Shown: positions 32,723 through 43,230, counted from the stretch's first letter. The stretch: DNA of 64,000 bases from Prorocentrum cordatum (GCA_963575745.1 CAUYUJ010022392.1:1168826-1232825), one strand, 5' to 3'. Program-made: numbers and translations. Notes: generated from the letters alone by a model not told the origin.

Positions 32723-33654
32723 CTAAGTTTACAACACGGTACTATCAAGAATGACAATCGTGATCAGAACGAGACACTGCTATCAACGGTGGAAATGCCA
32801 TCAATACAATGAATCGTGTAAGAAGGAGGCACTGCCATCAACGGAGCATTTAATGGTAGTCGTGTAAAGAACGAGACACTGCTATCAACGAAGGAAATGC
32901 CATCAGTAAGACGAATCGTGTAAGAAAGAAACACTGCTATCAACGCAGCATTCGCGTAACAACGAGACACTGCTATCAACGCTATCAACGCAAGACGCTT
33001 GAATGGATGGTTGTCCAAACGAGACACTGCTATCAACGCGTGGACAATGAATGGATGTACGTTCAAAGGAGACACTGCTATCAACACTCGGAGATTGAAT
33101 GGATGTAGGTCCAAACGAGACGCTGCTACCATTGGATGTAGGCCCAAACGAGACATGCGAGTGCTGGCTGAAAAGCACCAAGGGGGCAGACTGAGCAGTC
33201 CTGCCACAAAGCAGTCTGCGTTTCACGGCTCCTCCTCCTTCCTCGCACCCCTGCGCTTCATCTTCTCTCCTCCTCGCCACAAAGCAGCCTGCGTTTCACG
33301 GTTCCTCCTTCTTCCTCCACGCCCCTGCAAAGAAGGAGACACTGCTATCAACGCACAGAACTTGAATAGATGTATGTCCAAACGAGACACTGCTATCAAC
33401 GCGTGGAGAATGAATGGATGCATGTTCAAAGGAGACACTGCTATCAACGCACGAAGATTGAATGGATGGAGGTCCAAACGAGACACTGCGATCAATGGAT
33501 GTAGGTCGAAGCGCCACATGCGAGTGCTGCCTGGAAAGCATCAAAGGGGCGGGATGAACAGTCCTGCCACAAGGCAGCCTGCGTTTCACGGTTCCTCCTC
33601 GTTCCTCTACCCCCCTGCGCTTCATCCTCCCTCCTCGTTCCTCCTGGGGATGAC
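32723..33654 (-). other. 932-bp phase-0 intron of the Helitron gene, filled with 48-bp repeats
   Basis: Donor GAACAG/GTCATC (GT at 33654-33653) and acceptor AAACTTAG/CTTCCC (AG ending at 32723). Joining gives FEQ followed by [19 protein letters not shown], which restores the conserved Helitron sequence, and a stop codon (TAG) sits exactly at the acceptor, so the second frame cannot start upstream. The intron carries about 12 copies of the GAGACACTGCTATCAACGC core, many 46-50 bp apart, plus two related blocks containing CCTGCGTTTCACGGTTCCTC (33.16-33.31 and 33.52-33.61 kb). Confidence 0.85.
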
Positions 33655-36600
33655 CTGTTCGAACAACATGGGCCGCTCCCGCTCGAGGTTCGGCGCGCCG
33701 TCCCCGAACCAGAACTCCGTGTAGCACGCCGGCCAGGACCTGCTGTCGAAAGAACTCAAGGGTTTCTGCGTAGGCACCGATAAGGAGTGCGGGCCCACAG
33801 CCCTGCACGCGTCTGCTCCTGCTTGCGCTTTCTCCAGCACCACCTGCGCTCGCTCGTCGAACGAACGAGCAGCACTCTGTACATCGAGAACCATGCTGCG
33901 CATCGTATGCCTGCCGCCCTCGTCGGCAACAGGCTGAAGAGCACCGCTGCTGTCTGCCACTGTCGGTGTCACCTCGTTCTTGGCGATGCGTGCTGCCTGC
34001 TCCTGCAGCGCCACCAGCGTGCCTTGCAGCGCTTGCATCATTCGGACTGGAGCGATGTCATGCACTGGATCCACTGCAACTGTGAACTCTGCCACATTCT
34101 CATGCAGGTAGGCCATGTCAGGCTGTTCTGCTGCTTCTCCGTCTTTGTCTGTCTCTTTCTCCTCGTCAGACTCGTCTCCCGCCTCGTCGTCTCTGCCCAC
34201 TTCCGGCGCCCTGGATGCTGGCCCCAACAGACGTACCGGGGCTTTGTCCGCACCGTCCACTGGTTGCAGACAAGCTTGGATGTGGTCTGGCACGCCGTCC
34301 TCCGGCAGCCGTGTCGGGGCAACATCCTCCCGGACGGATACCTCGGAAAAGGTTGCACACTGCTGCTTGCGCTCCCTCACGATCTGCATATACTCGCCGC
34401 GCTTGACTGTTGCCCAGTGCGCCTTGTGGAGTTTGTGCGCGGCGCCCGAGAAAACGATGTTCAGAGAGTCCACGAGCGCGCCCTGCTCCGGGGGCAGCTC
34501 CACGGTCGGGATTTGCGCCGTGGGCTGGGCGAAGAGGATAGTGTTGCCCGAGATGCCTTTCTGCTGGACATCCGGAGCGCCCTTGCCGAGGCGGACTTGC
34601 TTCCAACAGCATCGGCCAAGGGGCGCCAGCATCTTAGTAGCTTTCGAAGCGTTGCGGACGAGCATGAGCTCCCGGCCGATCCAGTTGTCGTTGACCAGGG
34701 CGTTTAACGGCATCTTCGGTTTCTTGGCGCACAGGTCATTGAGGCAATCCCAACAGACCCACACCAACGCGTTGGCATCTCCCACCCCTGCGCACGGAGG
34801 CCTCTCGTCCGCAGGCTGAGAAGCTCCGCCGGACCTGTCGGCAGCAGGCTGAGAAGCACCGCAGGTTCCCGCCGTTGCTTCTGGTGGTGCAACCACAGGG
34901 ACTCGGCGGGAGTGCAGCAGCCACCGCCACTCTGGGTGCTCCGGATGCTGAACGCTGGACGCGTGCAGCTGTTCGCACGGGATCAGTGGCCACCGCTGCC
35001 TGTACCTGTCCACGTCCAGGAGCTTCTGCACGAGCTCCGGGGACTGCAAGTAGTACACCCCGCGGTGCTTCACCAGAGTCCGCGCGGGTCGAGCATCTGC
35101 CTCGCCCTCGGGCAGGTCATCGTGGTCGCTGGCAGGGTCCGCGCAGTGCTCGGAGACACGCTCCTTCGGCACTGCCCCAAACAGGCTCAGTTTGTGGCGG
35201 TGCTCCAGGTAGTCTTTCTGCGCACAGACTACGAAGGCTGCCTCGCATCGGGGCACCGCCTCGCCGCCCGAGAAGCGGTTGCCCTTGCTGCCCGGGTGAC
35301 AGAACTGCTGGAAGTGAGCAAAATTCTGCACCATGATCCTCTTCTCCTGGGCGGCTATCGGCCTGCAGCCGGCCTCTGCCATCAGGAACAGCACCCGTTT
35401 GCGGTATTCCGCCTCGCCCGCGTGGCCCTGCTGCTTGTGCCGCGCAAAGTCCTCCTCTGTAAGAAAGTCGCACTCGCAGAGCTGGCACACGAGCGGCCCC
35501 GTCATGACGGGGCGGGCGGAGAAGACGCGCAGCTGGCCCCCCTCCACCTCACCGCCGGGAACGTAGCAGGTCTTCCCCGCGGAAGCGGCCGACGCCCTGC
35601 GCACCCGCTCCGCGTACCGCTGTACGAATTCTTTGAGCTGCGCGGGCTGAGTAGCACCGCGGCTGGACACCAGCTCCTTGTAGACGGCAAGGCGCCGCAG
35701 GATTGCCTTGGTCCGGATGCCACTCTCCAGCATCAGCAGGTCCTGGTCGATCCTGTTCTGCGCCTCCTCAGCGAACCCTTCCATGGGGTTTGGGAGGGCC
35801 TCCGCCTCCGCGATGCGAGTCGCTGTTGTGTCATCGGTCTCCGACTGCTGGAGGGCCTGGAGCTCGGCCTCCTGCTCCGGGGAGAACTGCTTGGCCTTCC
35901 GTGCTTTCCGGACCTTCTCGGCGAGCTGCCGCTCTGCGAGGCTACGCCCGGCGTACTCCTTCGGATAGCGGCCGAGGTCTCGCACCTGCTGCGTGAGCTC
36001 CTCGGTCTTCTGCTGCAGGAGCTCGTCGGTCTTCGTCTCCGCCTCCTCCTGCTCGAGCTCGTCGGTCTTTTGCTGCAGGGCCTGGAGCTCGGCCTCCTGT
36101 TCTGGCGAAAACTGCTTGGCATGCCGTGCGGCGCGGATTTTCCGGGCGAGCTGCCGCTCTGCAGGGCTACGCCCGGCAGACTCCTTCGGGAAACGGCCGA
36201 GGTCCCGTACCTGCTGCATGATCTCCTCGCTCTTCTGTCTCCGCTCGAGGTCTGCCTTCTGCTGCGCCTTCTGCTTGGCGAGAGCTCCTGCTCCCGCTGC
36301 CAGAGCAGGGTGAGAAGCACCGCTGCCTGCCGCAGCAGTCTGAGAAGCACCGCCGCCTGCATCCTCCCTGACCTCGCTGGCGCTGGCTTGCGCCTGTCTG
36401 CTGGGGCCGGCGCAGGCACCAGAGTGTTCGGGGTGGACCCTCGTGGCAGGCTGCAGCCCGCGGAGCTGCGCCTCCTGCTGCCAGCTCAGCGTCTCTGCTT
36501 TCCGTGCTCTGATGAGGCCCGCGGCAAGCCGCTTCTCCTCCGCGCTCGAGCGGCTGGATTGGGTAGGCAGGTGGCCTAGCTGCAGAATCGCATTGACGAG

Positions 36601-36702
36601 TTCCTGCGTGGCGGGCTGAGAAGCACCACCATCACCACCGGCCAGTGCGGCTCGCACACGGTCGCCGCCACTGCCACGGCGAGCTCCGCCTGGGGCGGCC
36701 AT
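33655..36702 (-). CDS. Helitron RepHel protein, exon 1
   Basis: N-terminal 1,016 residues, from ATG at 36702 to the donor after codon CAG at 33655. I prefer this ATG to the non-ATG start at 36741. Residues about 34-84, 160-207 and 237-285 hold three copies of a helicase-associated-like three-helix module (VRDLGRFPKE, AERQLA, FSPEQEAELQALQ). A C2H2 finger, CQLCE then HKQQGH, lies near 407-430. A DUF6570-like region follows (MPLNALVNDNWIGRELML at about 660; TILFAQPTAQIPTVELP at about 720). The end, YTEFWFGDGAPNLERERP then MLFEQ, is the typical Helitron sequence leading into the Rep domain. Seven copies of the Gly-Ala-Ser-Gln-Pro-Ala cassette sit in linkers. Two glutamine/glutamate-rich stretches may be coiled coils. 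Confidence 0.85.
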
Positions 36703-36744
36703 GACTCCGGCCACGCGCAACCAGACGCCGCCGCGGCACAAGTC

Positions 36745-38360
36745 GGGGCGAGCAACGGGGGCACACTCGAGCCAGCGCAGCAGTCGTCATGATGTTAACG
36801 AGGCAGATGATGACGATGGTGAGGGTGATGCCTGCTGCGCGCCGGCGTGGTGCTCGTGGGTGGGCAATGAACGTCAACGACCAGCCTTTGAGTCGCGCCT
36901 TCCCGAAGCGGGCGCCTGAGGGGCGGAACGGCGGAACCGCTTACATAACTAAACGCAATTGTATAAAGCCGTGGGCCCCGATCACATTTACTTCCCCCAA
37001 CAACCAGCAGATCTCGCCAGACTACCGCCAGGAAAGCAAGGTCGGTCCCCAGGATGTCGATGTATCATATGCACTAACTTAAAGCGGGCGCGTTACGTTA
37101 GGAGGAGGGATCAAGGAGAGGAGGCCGGCGAGGGGGGGGCTGTGCCCATCCGAGGGAACGGGGCAGCCCCCCCCGCCCCAAAAAATGCTTCGGCCTCTCA
37201 AGGCCCCCCCCGCTCCACGAATCCCATTGGGGGGTCGAGATCCCCGCTCTGGTGGGCGGAGACGCCAAAGGCTTCGAAAACCGCGAGGGAGGGAAGGATA
37301 AGGGAGAAGAAAAGGACGGAGAGGGAGGGCTCGGAGGCCCTTGGAGGGGGGGATGTGCCCATCCGAGGGAACGGTGCACCCCCCCCTCCCCGTCGTGAAA
37401 ACGAGGCACCAGCCGTGGCAACAACCCCCCCCCTATCCCCCCCCCGCGACCTGAGTAGACCACCCACCCAGGCCAGCGGAGGACGTCATAGGGGGCGGGG
37501 TATCTGACTTCGATGAAAGAAGAAGGAGGAAAGCGGGGGGCAAGGATCAGGCAGACGAAAGCCCTTTTAGGCTTTACCCGGCGTGTGGAAATGCCCTCTT
37601 TGGCTTTTGCGGGGACTAACCCGCGCGGTCGCCCGCAGGCGACAGGGCGCCCAGGCCCTCTCCGCGCGCGCAGGCGCGTGGCAAACTACATGCGCACGAT
37701 CGCCCGTGGAATCGAATGGAACCGCCCGCGGCGAGTCGCCCGCGGCGACTCAGGACCACGCCGCCCTGGAAGAAGAGGCGCTACAAGGATGCATTCTGTG
37801 ACGCTGGAGATCCTGATGCGACGAGGACGCTGCAGAGAAACATTCTGCGCGCGCACGCACGACCTGGAACGACAAGCACAATACGGGAACAAATTCGGTG
37901 ACGCTGGAGTCCCCGATGAGACGAAGAAGCAGCAGAGACACGTCTCAAGGCGCAGCAACACCGAAGTGACGCAAACGCACCCCGCGACACGACAAGGACG
38001 CTGCAAGAAGAAACTCGGCGACGCAGGAGTGCGTGGAAGCTACAGAGGCATGGAAAGGAGGCTACGAGGAAACTACAGAGCATTCGAAGCGTCTCGAGCT
38101 TAGGGAGCCTTCCTCAGAGCCCTGGTGCGCACGACCTTGGCCGAAGGCCATCAGATATGCAAGTACAACAGTTCATGCAGGAATCTCTTGTGCATGTGCT
38201 GGTGCCACTGCTGCGAGCAGGCAGTGGAACGAGCGAGGAGGGGGTATCAACCTTGACCGCCGGCCCCCGCCCCCTTCCCTTGACCGCGCTCCGCGGCCGG
38301 GCGCAAGCGCGGCCGGTCGGGGCAGCCGGCTGGGGCAGCCGGCCGGGGCAGCCGGCCGCC
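36745..38360. other. Region upstream of the Helitron gene, no gene seen
   Basis: No convincing protein. It holds two copies of a unit around GTGCCCATCCGAGGGAACGG (37141 and 37357) with C/G runs, and three imperfect copies of GTGACGCTGGAG-type units (37798, 37899, 38009) about 105 bp apart. The 5' end of the Helitron and its promoter should be here, but no clear TC terminus or promoter motif can be named. Confidence 0.5.
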
Positions 38361-38789
38361 CTCCCCTCCTGCTCGTCCTCCTCCTCCTCCTCCTGCTCGT
38401 CCTCGTGCTCCTCCTGCTCGTCTTCTTTCTCCTGCTCCTCCTCCTCCTCCTCCTCCTCCTCTTTCTCCTGCTCCTCCTCCTCCTCCTCCTCCTCCTCCTC
38501 CTCCTCCTGTTCCTCCTGCTCGTCCTCGTTCTCGTCGTCCCGTCTTGCTCGTCCTCCTCCTCCTGGTGCTCGTCCTCCTCCTCCTGGTGCTCTCTCCTCC
38601 TCCTCCTCCTCCTCCTCCTCCTCCTCCTCGTCCTCCTCCTCCTCTTCCTCCTCCTCCTCCTCCTCCTCCTCCTCCTCCTCCTCCTCCTCCTCCTCCTCCT
38701 CCTCCTCCTCCTCCTCCTCCTCCCCACCTCCTCCTCCTCCTCCTCCTCCTCCTCCTCCTCCTCCTCCTCCTCCTCCTCCTCCTCCTCCT
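38360..38789. repeat. CTC/CCT microsatellite running into the assembly gap
   Basis: About 430 bp of CTC/CCT triplets with CTGCTCGTCCTCCTC variants, ending exactly at the run of Ns. The true length is unknown because the assembly stopped here. Confidence 0.95.
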
Positions 38790-38889
38790 NNNNNNNNNNN
38801 NNNNNNNNNNNNNNNNNNNNNNNNNNNNNNNNNNNNNNNNNNNNNNNNNNNNNNNNNNNNNNNNNNNNNNNNNNNNNNNNNNNNNNNNN
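38790..38889. other. Assembly gap (100 Ns)
   Basis: Exactly 100 N, the conventional symbol for a gap of unknown size. It falls between a microsatellite and a 73-bp tandem array, so the order and distance across it should be treated with care. Confidence 1.
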
Positions 38890-39290
38890 TTCTGGGAACT
38901 CGAAGACCACGAATTGGCCTACAGTTGGCTCCGGGCATTCAAAATGTGGCCCGGGAATGGAGTTCTGGGGACTCGAAGACCACGAAGTGGCCTACAGTTG
39001 GCTCCGGGCATTCAAAATGTGGCCCCGGAATGGAGTTCTGGGAAATCGAAGAGCACGAAGTGGCCTACAGTTGGCTCCGGGCATCCAAAATGTGGCCCGG
39101 GAATGGAGTTCTGGGAAGTCGAAGAGCACGAAGTGGCCTACAGTTGGCTCCGGGCATTCAGAATGTGGCCCGTGAATGGAGTTCTGGGAGGTCGAAGAGC
39201 ACGAAGTGTGTGACTGTTGGCTTAAAACGACTTCTGCGGCACCCTGTCCGGCACCCGCCCGGACCCCCCTGTGGAGTGATCTGTGAGCTC
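38890..39290. repeat. 73-bp tandem array, first block
   Basis: Units start at TTCTGGGA: 38890, 38963, 39036, 39109 and 39182, exactly 73 bp apart, and contain GCCTACAGTTGGCTCCGGGC. The last unit changes into a tail containing GTGTGTGACTGTTGGCTTAA and GGCACCCTGTCCGGCACCCG. The same tail ends the second array at 40.2 kb. Because 73 is not a multiple of three, every frame is used in turn; it is not a gene. Confidence 0.95.
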
Positions 39291-39330
39291 TTTTGAATCA
39301 ACTAGAAACCTATCAGTCTTCGCTGTTAGG

Positions 39331-39371
39331 TAATTATCCCGGCAAAGCAACCTAACAGCGATGTGTAGAAG
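39331..39371. repeat. 11-bp perfect inverted repeat around AATTATCCCGGC
   Basis: CGCTGTTAGGT, an 18-base loop that begins AATTATCCCGGC, then ACCTAACAGCG. The arms are perfectly complementary and could form a hairpin or be short terminal inverted repeats. The loop and right arm match the block at 25842. A truncated relative (AACCTATCAG then GCTGTTAGGTA) is at 40301-40325. Confidence 0.75.
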
Positions 39372-39469
39372 CATATCTGAAAGCATTCCCCTTAAGATTC
39401 AGATGAAAATCCAGTTGTAGAATTCTGCTGTTCTCGCAGTCGTAGTCGCGTTCGCGATGACAGTCGCAG

Positions 39470-39715
39470 CGGCAACGGCAGTCGCAGTCACAGCCTCAAC
39501 CTCAGCCTGCCTCAGCCTCAGCCTCAGCCTGCCTCAGCCTCAGCCTGCCTCAGCCTCAGCCTCAGCCTGCTTCAGCCTCAGCCTCAGTCTGCCTTCAGCC
39601 TCGGCGTCAGACTCAGGCTGCCTCAGCCTCAGCCTGCATCAGCCTCGGCCTCAGCCTCAGCCTGCCTCATCCTCAGCTTGCCTCAGCCTCAGCCTCAGCC
39701 TGCCTCAGCATTCAA
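39470..39715. repeat. CAGCCT hexamer array
   Basis: Imperfect tandem CAGCCT with CAGCCTGCCT variants, about 240 bp. It separates the first 73-bp block and its tail from the second block. Confidence 0.9.
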
Positions 39716-40325
39716 AATGTGGCCCGGGAATGGAGTTCTGGGAACTCGAAGAACACGAAGTGGCCTACAGTTGGCTCCGGGCATTCAAAATCATGGCCCA
39801 GGAATGGAGTTCTGGGAACTCGAAGACACGAAGTGGCCTACAGTTGGCTCCGGGCATTCAAAATGTGGCCCGGGAATGGAGTTCTGGGAACTCGAAGAGC
39901 ACGAAGTGGCCTACAGTTGGCTCCGGGCATTCAAAATGTGGCCCGGGAATGGAGTTCTGGGAACTCGAAGAGCACGAAGTGGCCTACAGTTGGCTCCGGG
40001 CATCCAAAATGTGGCCCGGGAATGGAGTTCTGGGGACTCGAAGACACGAAGTGGCCTACAGTTGGCTCCGGGCATTCAAAATGTGGCCCGGGAATGGAGT
40101 TCTGGGAAGTCGAAGTGCACGCAGTGGCCTACAGTTGCCTCCGGGCATCCAGAATGTGGCCCGGGAATGGAGTTCTGGGAGGTCGAAGAGCACGAAGTGT
40201 GTGACTGTTGGTTTAAAACAACTTCTGCGGCACCCTGTCCGGCACCCGCCCAGACCCCCCTGTGGAGTCATCTGCTGCTCTCTTTTGACACCACTAGAAA
40301 CCTATCAGAACAAGCTGTTAGGTAA
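39716..40325. repeat. 73-bp tandem array, second block, with shared tail
   Basis: Seven units begin at TTCTGGGA: 39736, 39810, 39882, 39955, 40028, 40100 and 40173 (72-74 bp apart). The tail (40195-40325) repeats that of the first block, including CTAGAAACCTATCAG and GCTGTTAGGTA, and then diverges. Array plus tail therefore look like a duplicated composite. Confidence 0.95.
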
Positions 40326-40329
40326 AAAG

Positions 40330-41040
40330 GGTTCAAGATCCTCCTCGTCCTCATCCTCATCCGCGTCCTCGTCCTCCTCGTCCTCCTCGTCCTCCTCGTC
40401 GTCGTCGTTGTCCTCCTCCTCCTCCTCTTCCCTCGCCCCCGCGGCGGCCAGGGATGGCCCGAAACGGCCTTGCTGTGTTCCCCTAGATGTGTCTCTCTGA
40501 AGGGCAGGGTTTCTGAATGGGCTGGTGGGGATATTTTTTGGTCTGCGGGCTCGCGAAGCAGGTCGAAAGCCGTCCGGACACTAGCCGGGCCGCGACTAGG
40601 CAGCAAGAAAAGAAAGTCAACGAAGCGAACGCGCGGGCAGCCACTCAGAAGAAGAGCCAGAAACGAAACTCCCAACCCGGTGGCGCGGAGATCCCAGTGG
40701 CGACCATCAAGTAGGCGCAGCCAAAATGGCGCGGCGGCGCGACCATGAACGCGCAGATTTTAATCATTCGGTGTGAGTCGGCACAAGGCCCGTCAGATAC
40801 GAGCAGGACCGACAGGCACAGCCAGACGACGTCCGTGCCGTAGGCGACACATTGCAACGTATCAACGCAAAAGTGAAGAGGGGCAACCTCGTCACAGATA
40901 GGACTGCAAACGGCAGTACCTCTTGTTTGTACAGCAGCGGCACATGTCGAACGCGAAGTCCTTGCAAGGGAGAGCAACCGACGGTCGCACAGAGCCACGC
41001 ATGCCGAAGTCCATGCACCGTAGAGGTCGGCAGCGTAGCG
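40330..41040. other. Stretch without a supported gene
   Basis: A TCCTCG triplet tract (40339-40430) is followed by unique sequence. Around 40719-40730 the minus strand reads GCCATTTTGGCT, the central 12 bases of the dinoflagellate spliced leader, but the flanks match poorly. No coding frame with protein character was found. Confidence 0.4.
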
Positions 41041-41690
41041 AGACCCCGCTGAACCCTATCGGACACCAGCGGAGGCCGACGCCAGACAAAAGCAGGCCAG
41101 GGGCCACCTGATCGCCCATCCCCAATGTGATCCTTGCATGGAAGTCGTAGCGACACCTCACGGAACCCTTCCGGTCACCAGTGGAGGCCGACACCAGCCA
41201 GGAGCTGGCCAGGGGCCATCTGACCGCCCGTTCCCAGTGTGACCCTTGCATGCAATTCAGGCTGTCAGAGCACCATCAGACAACGGTATTGGCGGCAACC
41301 CCAGCCGCGCGGGATAAACCCGGTGAAGCAAGGGAGAGGAGGAGAAGTGCACGCGAGGCACGGTAGGCACCCCGGCGTGGCAGCTAACCGCGGCGGCATT
41401 AGGATGCAGGAGGGGAGGAAAGGAAGTGCGCGCCAGGCACGCGCGCGGAAGGAAAGGAGGGGAGAAGAAAAGAGACACGAGCATCGGAACCCCACTGAAC
41501 CCTTTCGGCCATCAGCAGGGGGGGGGCGCCGGCCTAAGGCAGCCGGTGGGCACCTCACCGCCCACTGCCAGTGTAATACTTCGCGCGAGAACAAAGCTGG
41601 CGGAGCACCATCCGACAGCGGCATTGGCGGCAACCCCAGCCCCATGGGAACGCCCCAGTGAAACAGGAGAGAGGGGGAGTCAGAGAACCG
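41035..41690. repeat. Degenerate dispersed repeat, three copies
   Basis: Three related segments begin near 41040, 41158 and 41490 with the pattern GAACCCTTTCGG-type word, CACCAGTGGAGGCCG-type word, GGCCACCTGACCGCCC and a TGTGA-CCTTGCATG piece. The last two continue with GGCATTGGCGGCAACCCCAGCC. Not coding, as far as I can see. Confidence 0.65.
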
Positions 41691-41778
41691 CTGAAGCAAA
41701 AGGAGAAGATGAAGGAGAGCTCACCATAACCCTGTGTGCAATGACGCGCACGCCAGGCGCTCTGTATCGAAGCTTACC

Positions 41779-41959
41779 TCAGTAGACCCGCCACTGGCAC
41801 CACCTTGCCGTTGTCCTCCACGCGAAGTCCCAGGTGAAGCTGGGCTCGTAAAGCCGTGAAGTAGCGTGCAATCGCGATGATGAGGTCTTCCATTGGGCTA
41901 GCGCGCCGCCCCATGTGCGCCAGCGGGTGTGGGCGAGGCATGCTTTCTTGTTTAGCCAC
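41779..41959 (-). CDS. Exon-like fragment ending at a strong splice donor
   Basis: A short minus-strand frame with protein character (MEDLIIAIARYFTALRAQLH, then LGLRVEDNGKVVPVAGLL). It runs into CTACTGAG/GTAAGC, a good 5' splice site, overlapping the apparent stop TAA, so it may be an exon whose partner I cannot place. No family recognised. Confidence 0.3.
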
Positions 41960-42207
41960 AAACTAATTACTGCAAGGGCCCGCAAGGGGGCGCCGACGGC
42001 GAAACATCCCGGGCGCTCTTCAATGGGGCGCTCGGCAGGGACAATCACGGTGGGCTGTCACACTGAAGCCACGTTGAGCGGTGACTGCGTAGGAGGCAGA
42101 CAGAGAAGGCGAGCAGGGGAACGCGGCTGACCGCCGCACGCATAGGAAGGAGAGTTAGCAGTGCAGGCGCGAGGCGTTGCTAGGCGCACCACATGCCCGG
42201 TGTGATG

Positions 42208-43153
42208 TCAGAGCCGTATCTCAGTGACGCTGGGTGGTGCCCCGCACTCGGTGTTACTGACGATGCCGTTTCTCGTTCCATGAACTCCATAGGCTCTCGG
42301 TTGCTCGGTTCCTCTTCCCAGTCTTGCCCCGTGAATCGGGTCCGTCCTTCGTCTTGCCTTTCCCCTTGCTCGGGTGCTCTCGCGCTGCGTGGGACCTGGA
42401 GGCGGCGGCCCCGCTGCTGCTGACAGCGCCTGAGCTGGAGGCGTTACTGACTGCCGTGAGCCTGTCAGTTGGGCTGCGAAAGCTGGCCTTGGTGCGCATG
42501 ATCTGGTCGGCGCGGCACACGTCGTAGTCTGGAGTCCTCCACGCGTGGAGGAAATTTCGGCACACGACTGGCGGCTGCACTGCTGGGTTGAAACTCGGCT
42601 GGGCGTTAGTGGGGCAGGTTTTAGTTCAGCGTGCAACCCGCAGGTCGCTGAACATGCTGCCTAATTCCCTCTGCATCCTGGAGACGAAGGCGACGTCGGA
42701 CACCCAGGAGTATTGTGAGTCGATCGTGCGCAGCGGTGCCCTGCACATCTTGAACCCGTCGTTCTTCTCGGGCTTGTGGACGGGGTTCTTGGAGAAGGGC
42801 ACCCATTTGCCATGATTGAATATCCCGTCGTTTCCCGTGCGCATGTTCTGGTGACGCCAGGCGTCGTCGCGAGACTGCGTGGCCCGGCTGTCTGAGGACC
42901 TGTCGTAACTCCACTGGCCCCTGTGTCCGCGCGAGGAACCAGTTCTGTCATCAGCGGTGTGCTGAATGGGAGCGTCTCGTTGTTCTCGTCTGCCTCTGTT
43001 CCCTGCCTCGCACGTACCCTTCTGGAGGGGCCCAGTGCGGCGGATCTCGCTTCCTCGGCAGCGGGGGTCCATCGTCTGCGACGCTGGATGTTTCGTCATC
43101 AGCCGTCCCGGCGTTGTGACCCTCGCATGTAACTGGGCTTCCTTCGGGCTCAT
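42208..43153 (-). CDS. 3' portion of the decayed helicase gene (unknown domain)
   Basis: Overlapping minus frames. The best protein-like part is 42626-42900, with NDGIFNHGKWVPFSKNPVHK and YSWVSDVAFVSRMQRELGSM, ending in a stop near 42626. Upstream it is rich in Arg, Ser and Asp with acidic stretches. It continues the minus-strand series of 43.2-50.5 kb and probably belongs to the same former gene. Function unknown. Confidence 0.4.
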
Positions 43154-43230
43154 CTTCCTCGTCCGCTTCAGACTCCTCGCTCACCTTGCTCGGGTCGCAG
43201 TCTAGGACATCGACGTCCGGGCCCCTGAGT

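Larger units (their letters stand above)
26777..36702 (-). mobile_element. Autonomous Helitron, apparently intact coding part
   Basis: The two long frames at 33655-36702 and 26777-32722 join in frame across one GT-AG intron into about 2,997 codons with the full Helitron set: DUF6570-like region, Rep nuclease with two-His and two-Tyr motifs, and PIF1-like helicase. Helitrons move by rolling-circle or peel-and-paste replication using this RepHel protein. I found no premature stop or frameshift. The termini (5' TC, 3' hairpin plus CTRR) were not located; the outer limits lie somewhere between about 25.8 and 26.7 kb at the 3' end and above 36.7 kb at the 5' end. Confidence 0.85.

Noticed and set aside
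40719-40730. Minus-strand GCCATTTTGGCT as a fourth leader relict
   Set aside because: Only the 12-base, nearly palindromic core matches, and no convincing gene follows. Left as a possible but unsupported relict.
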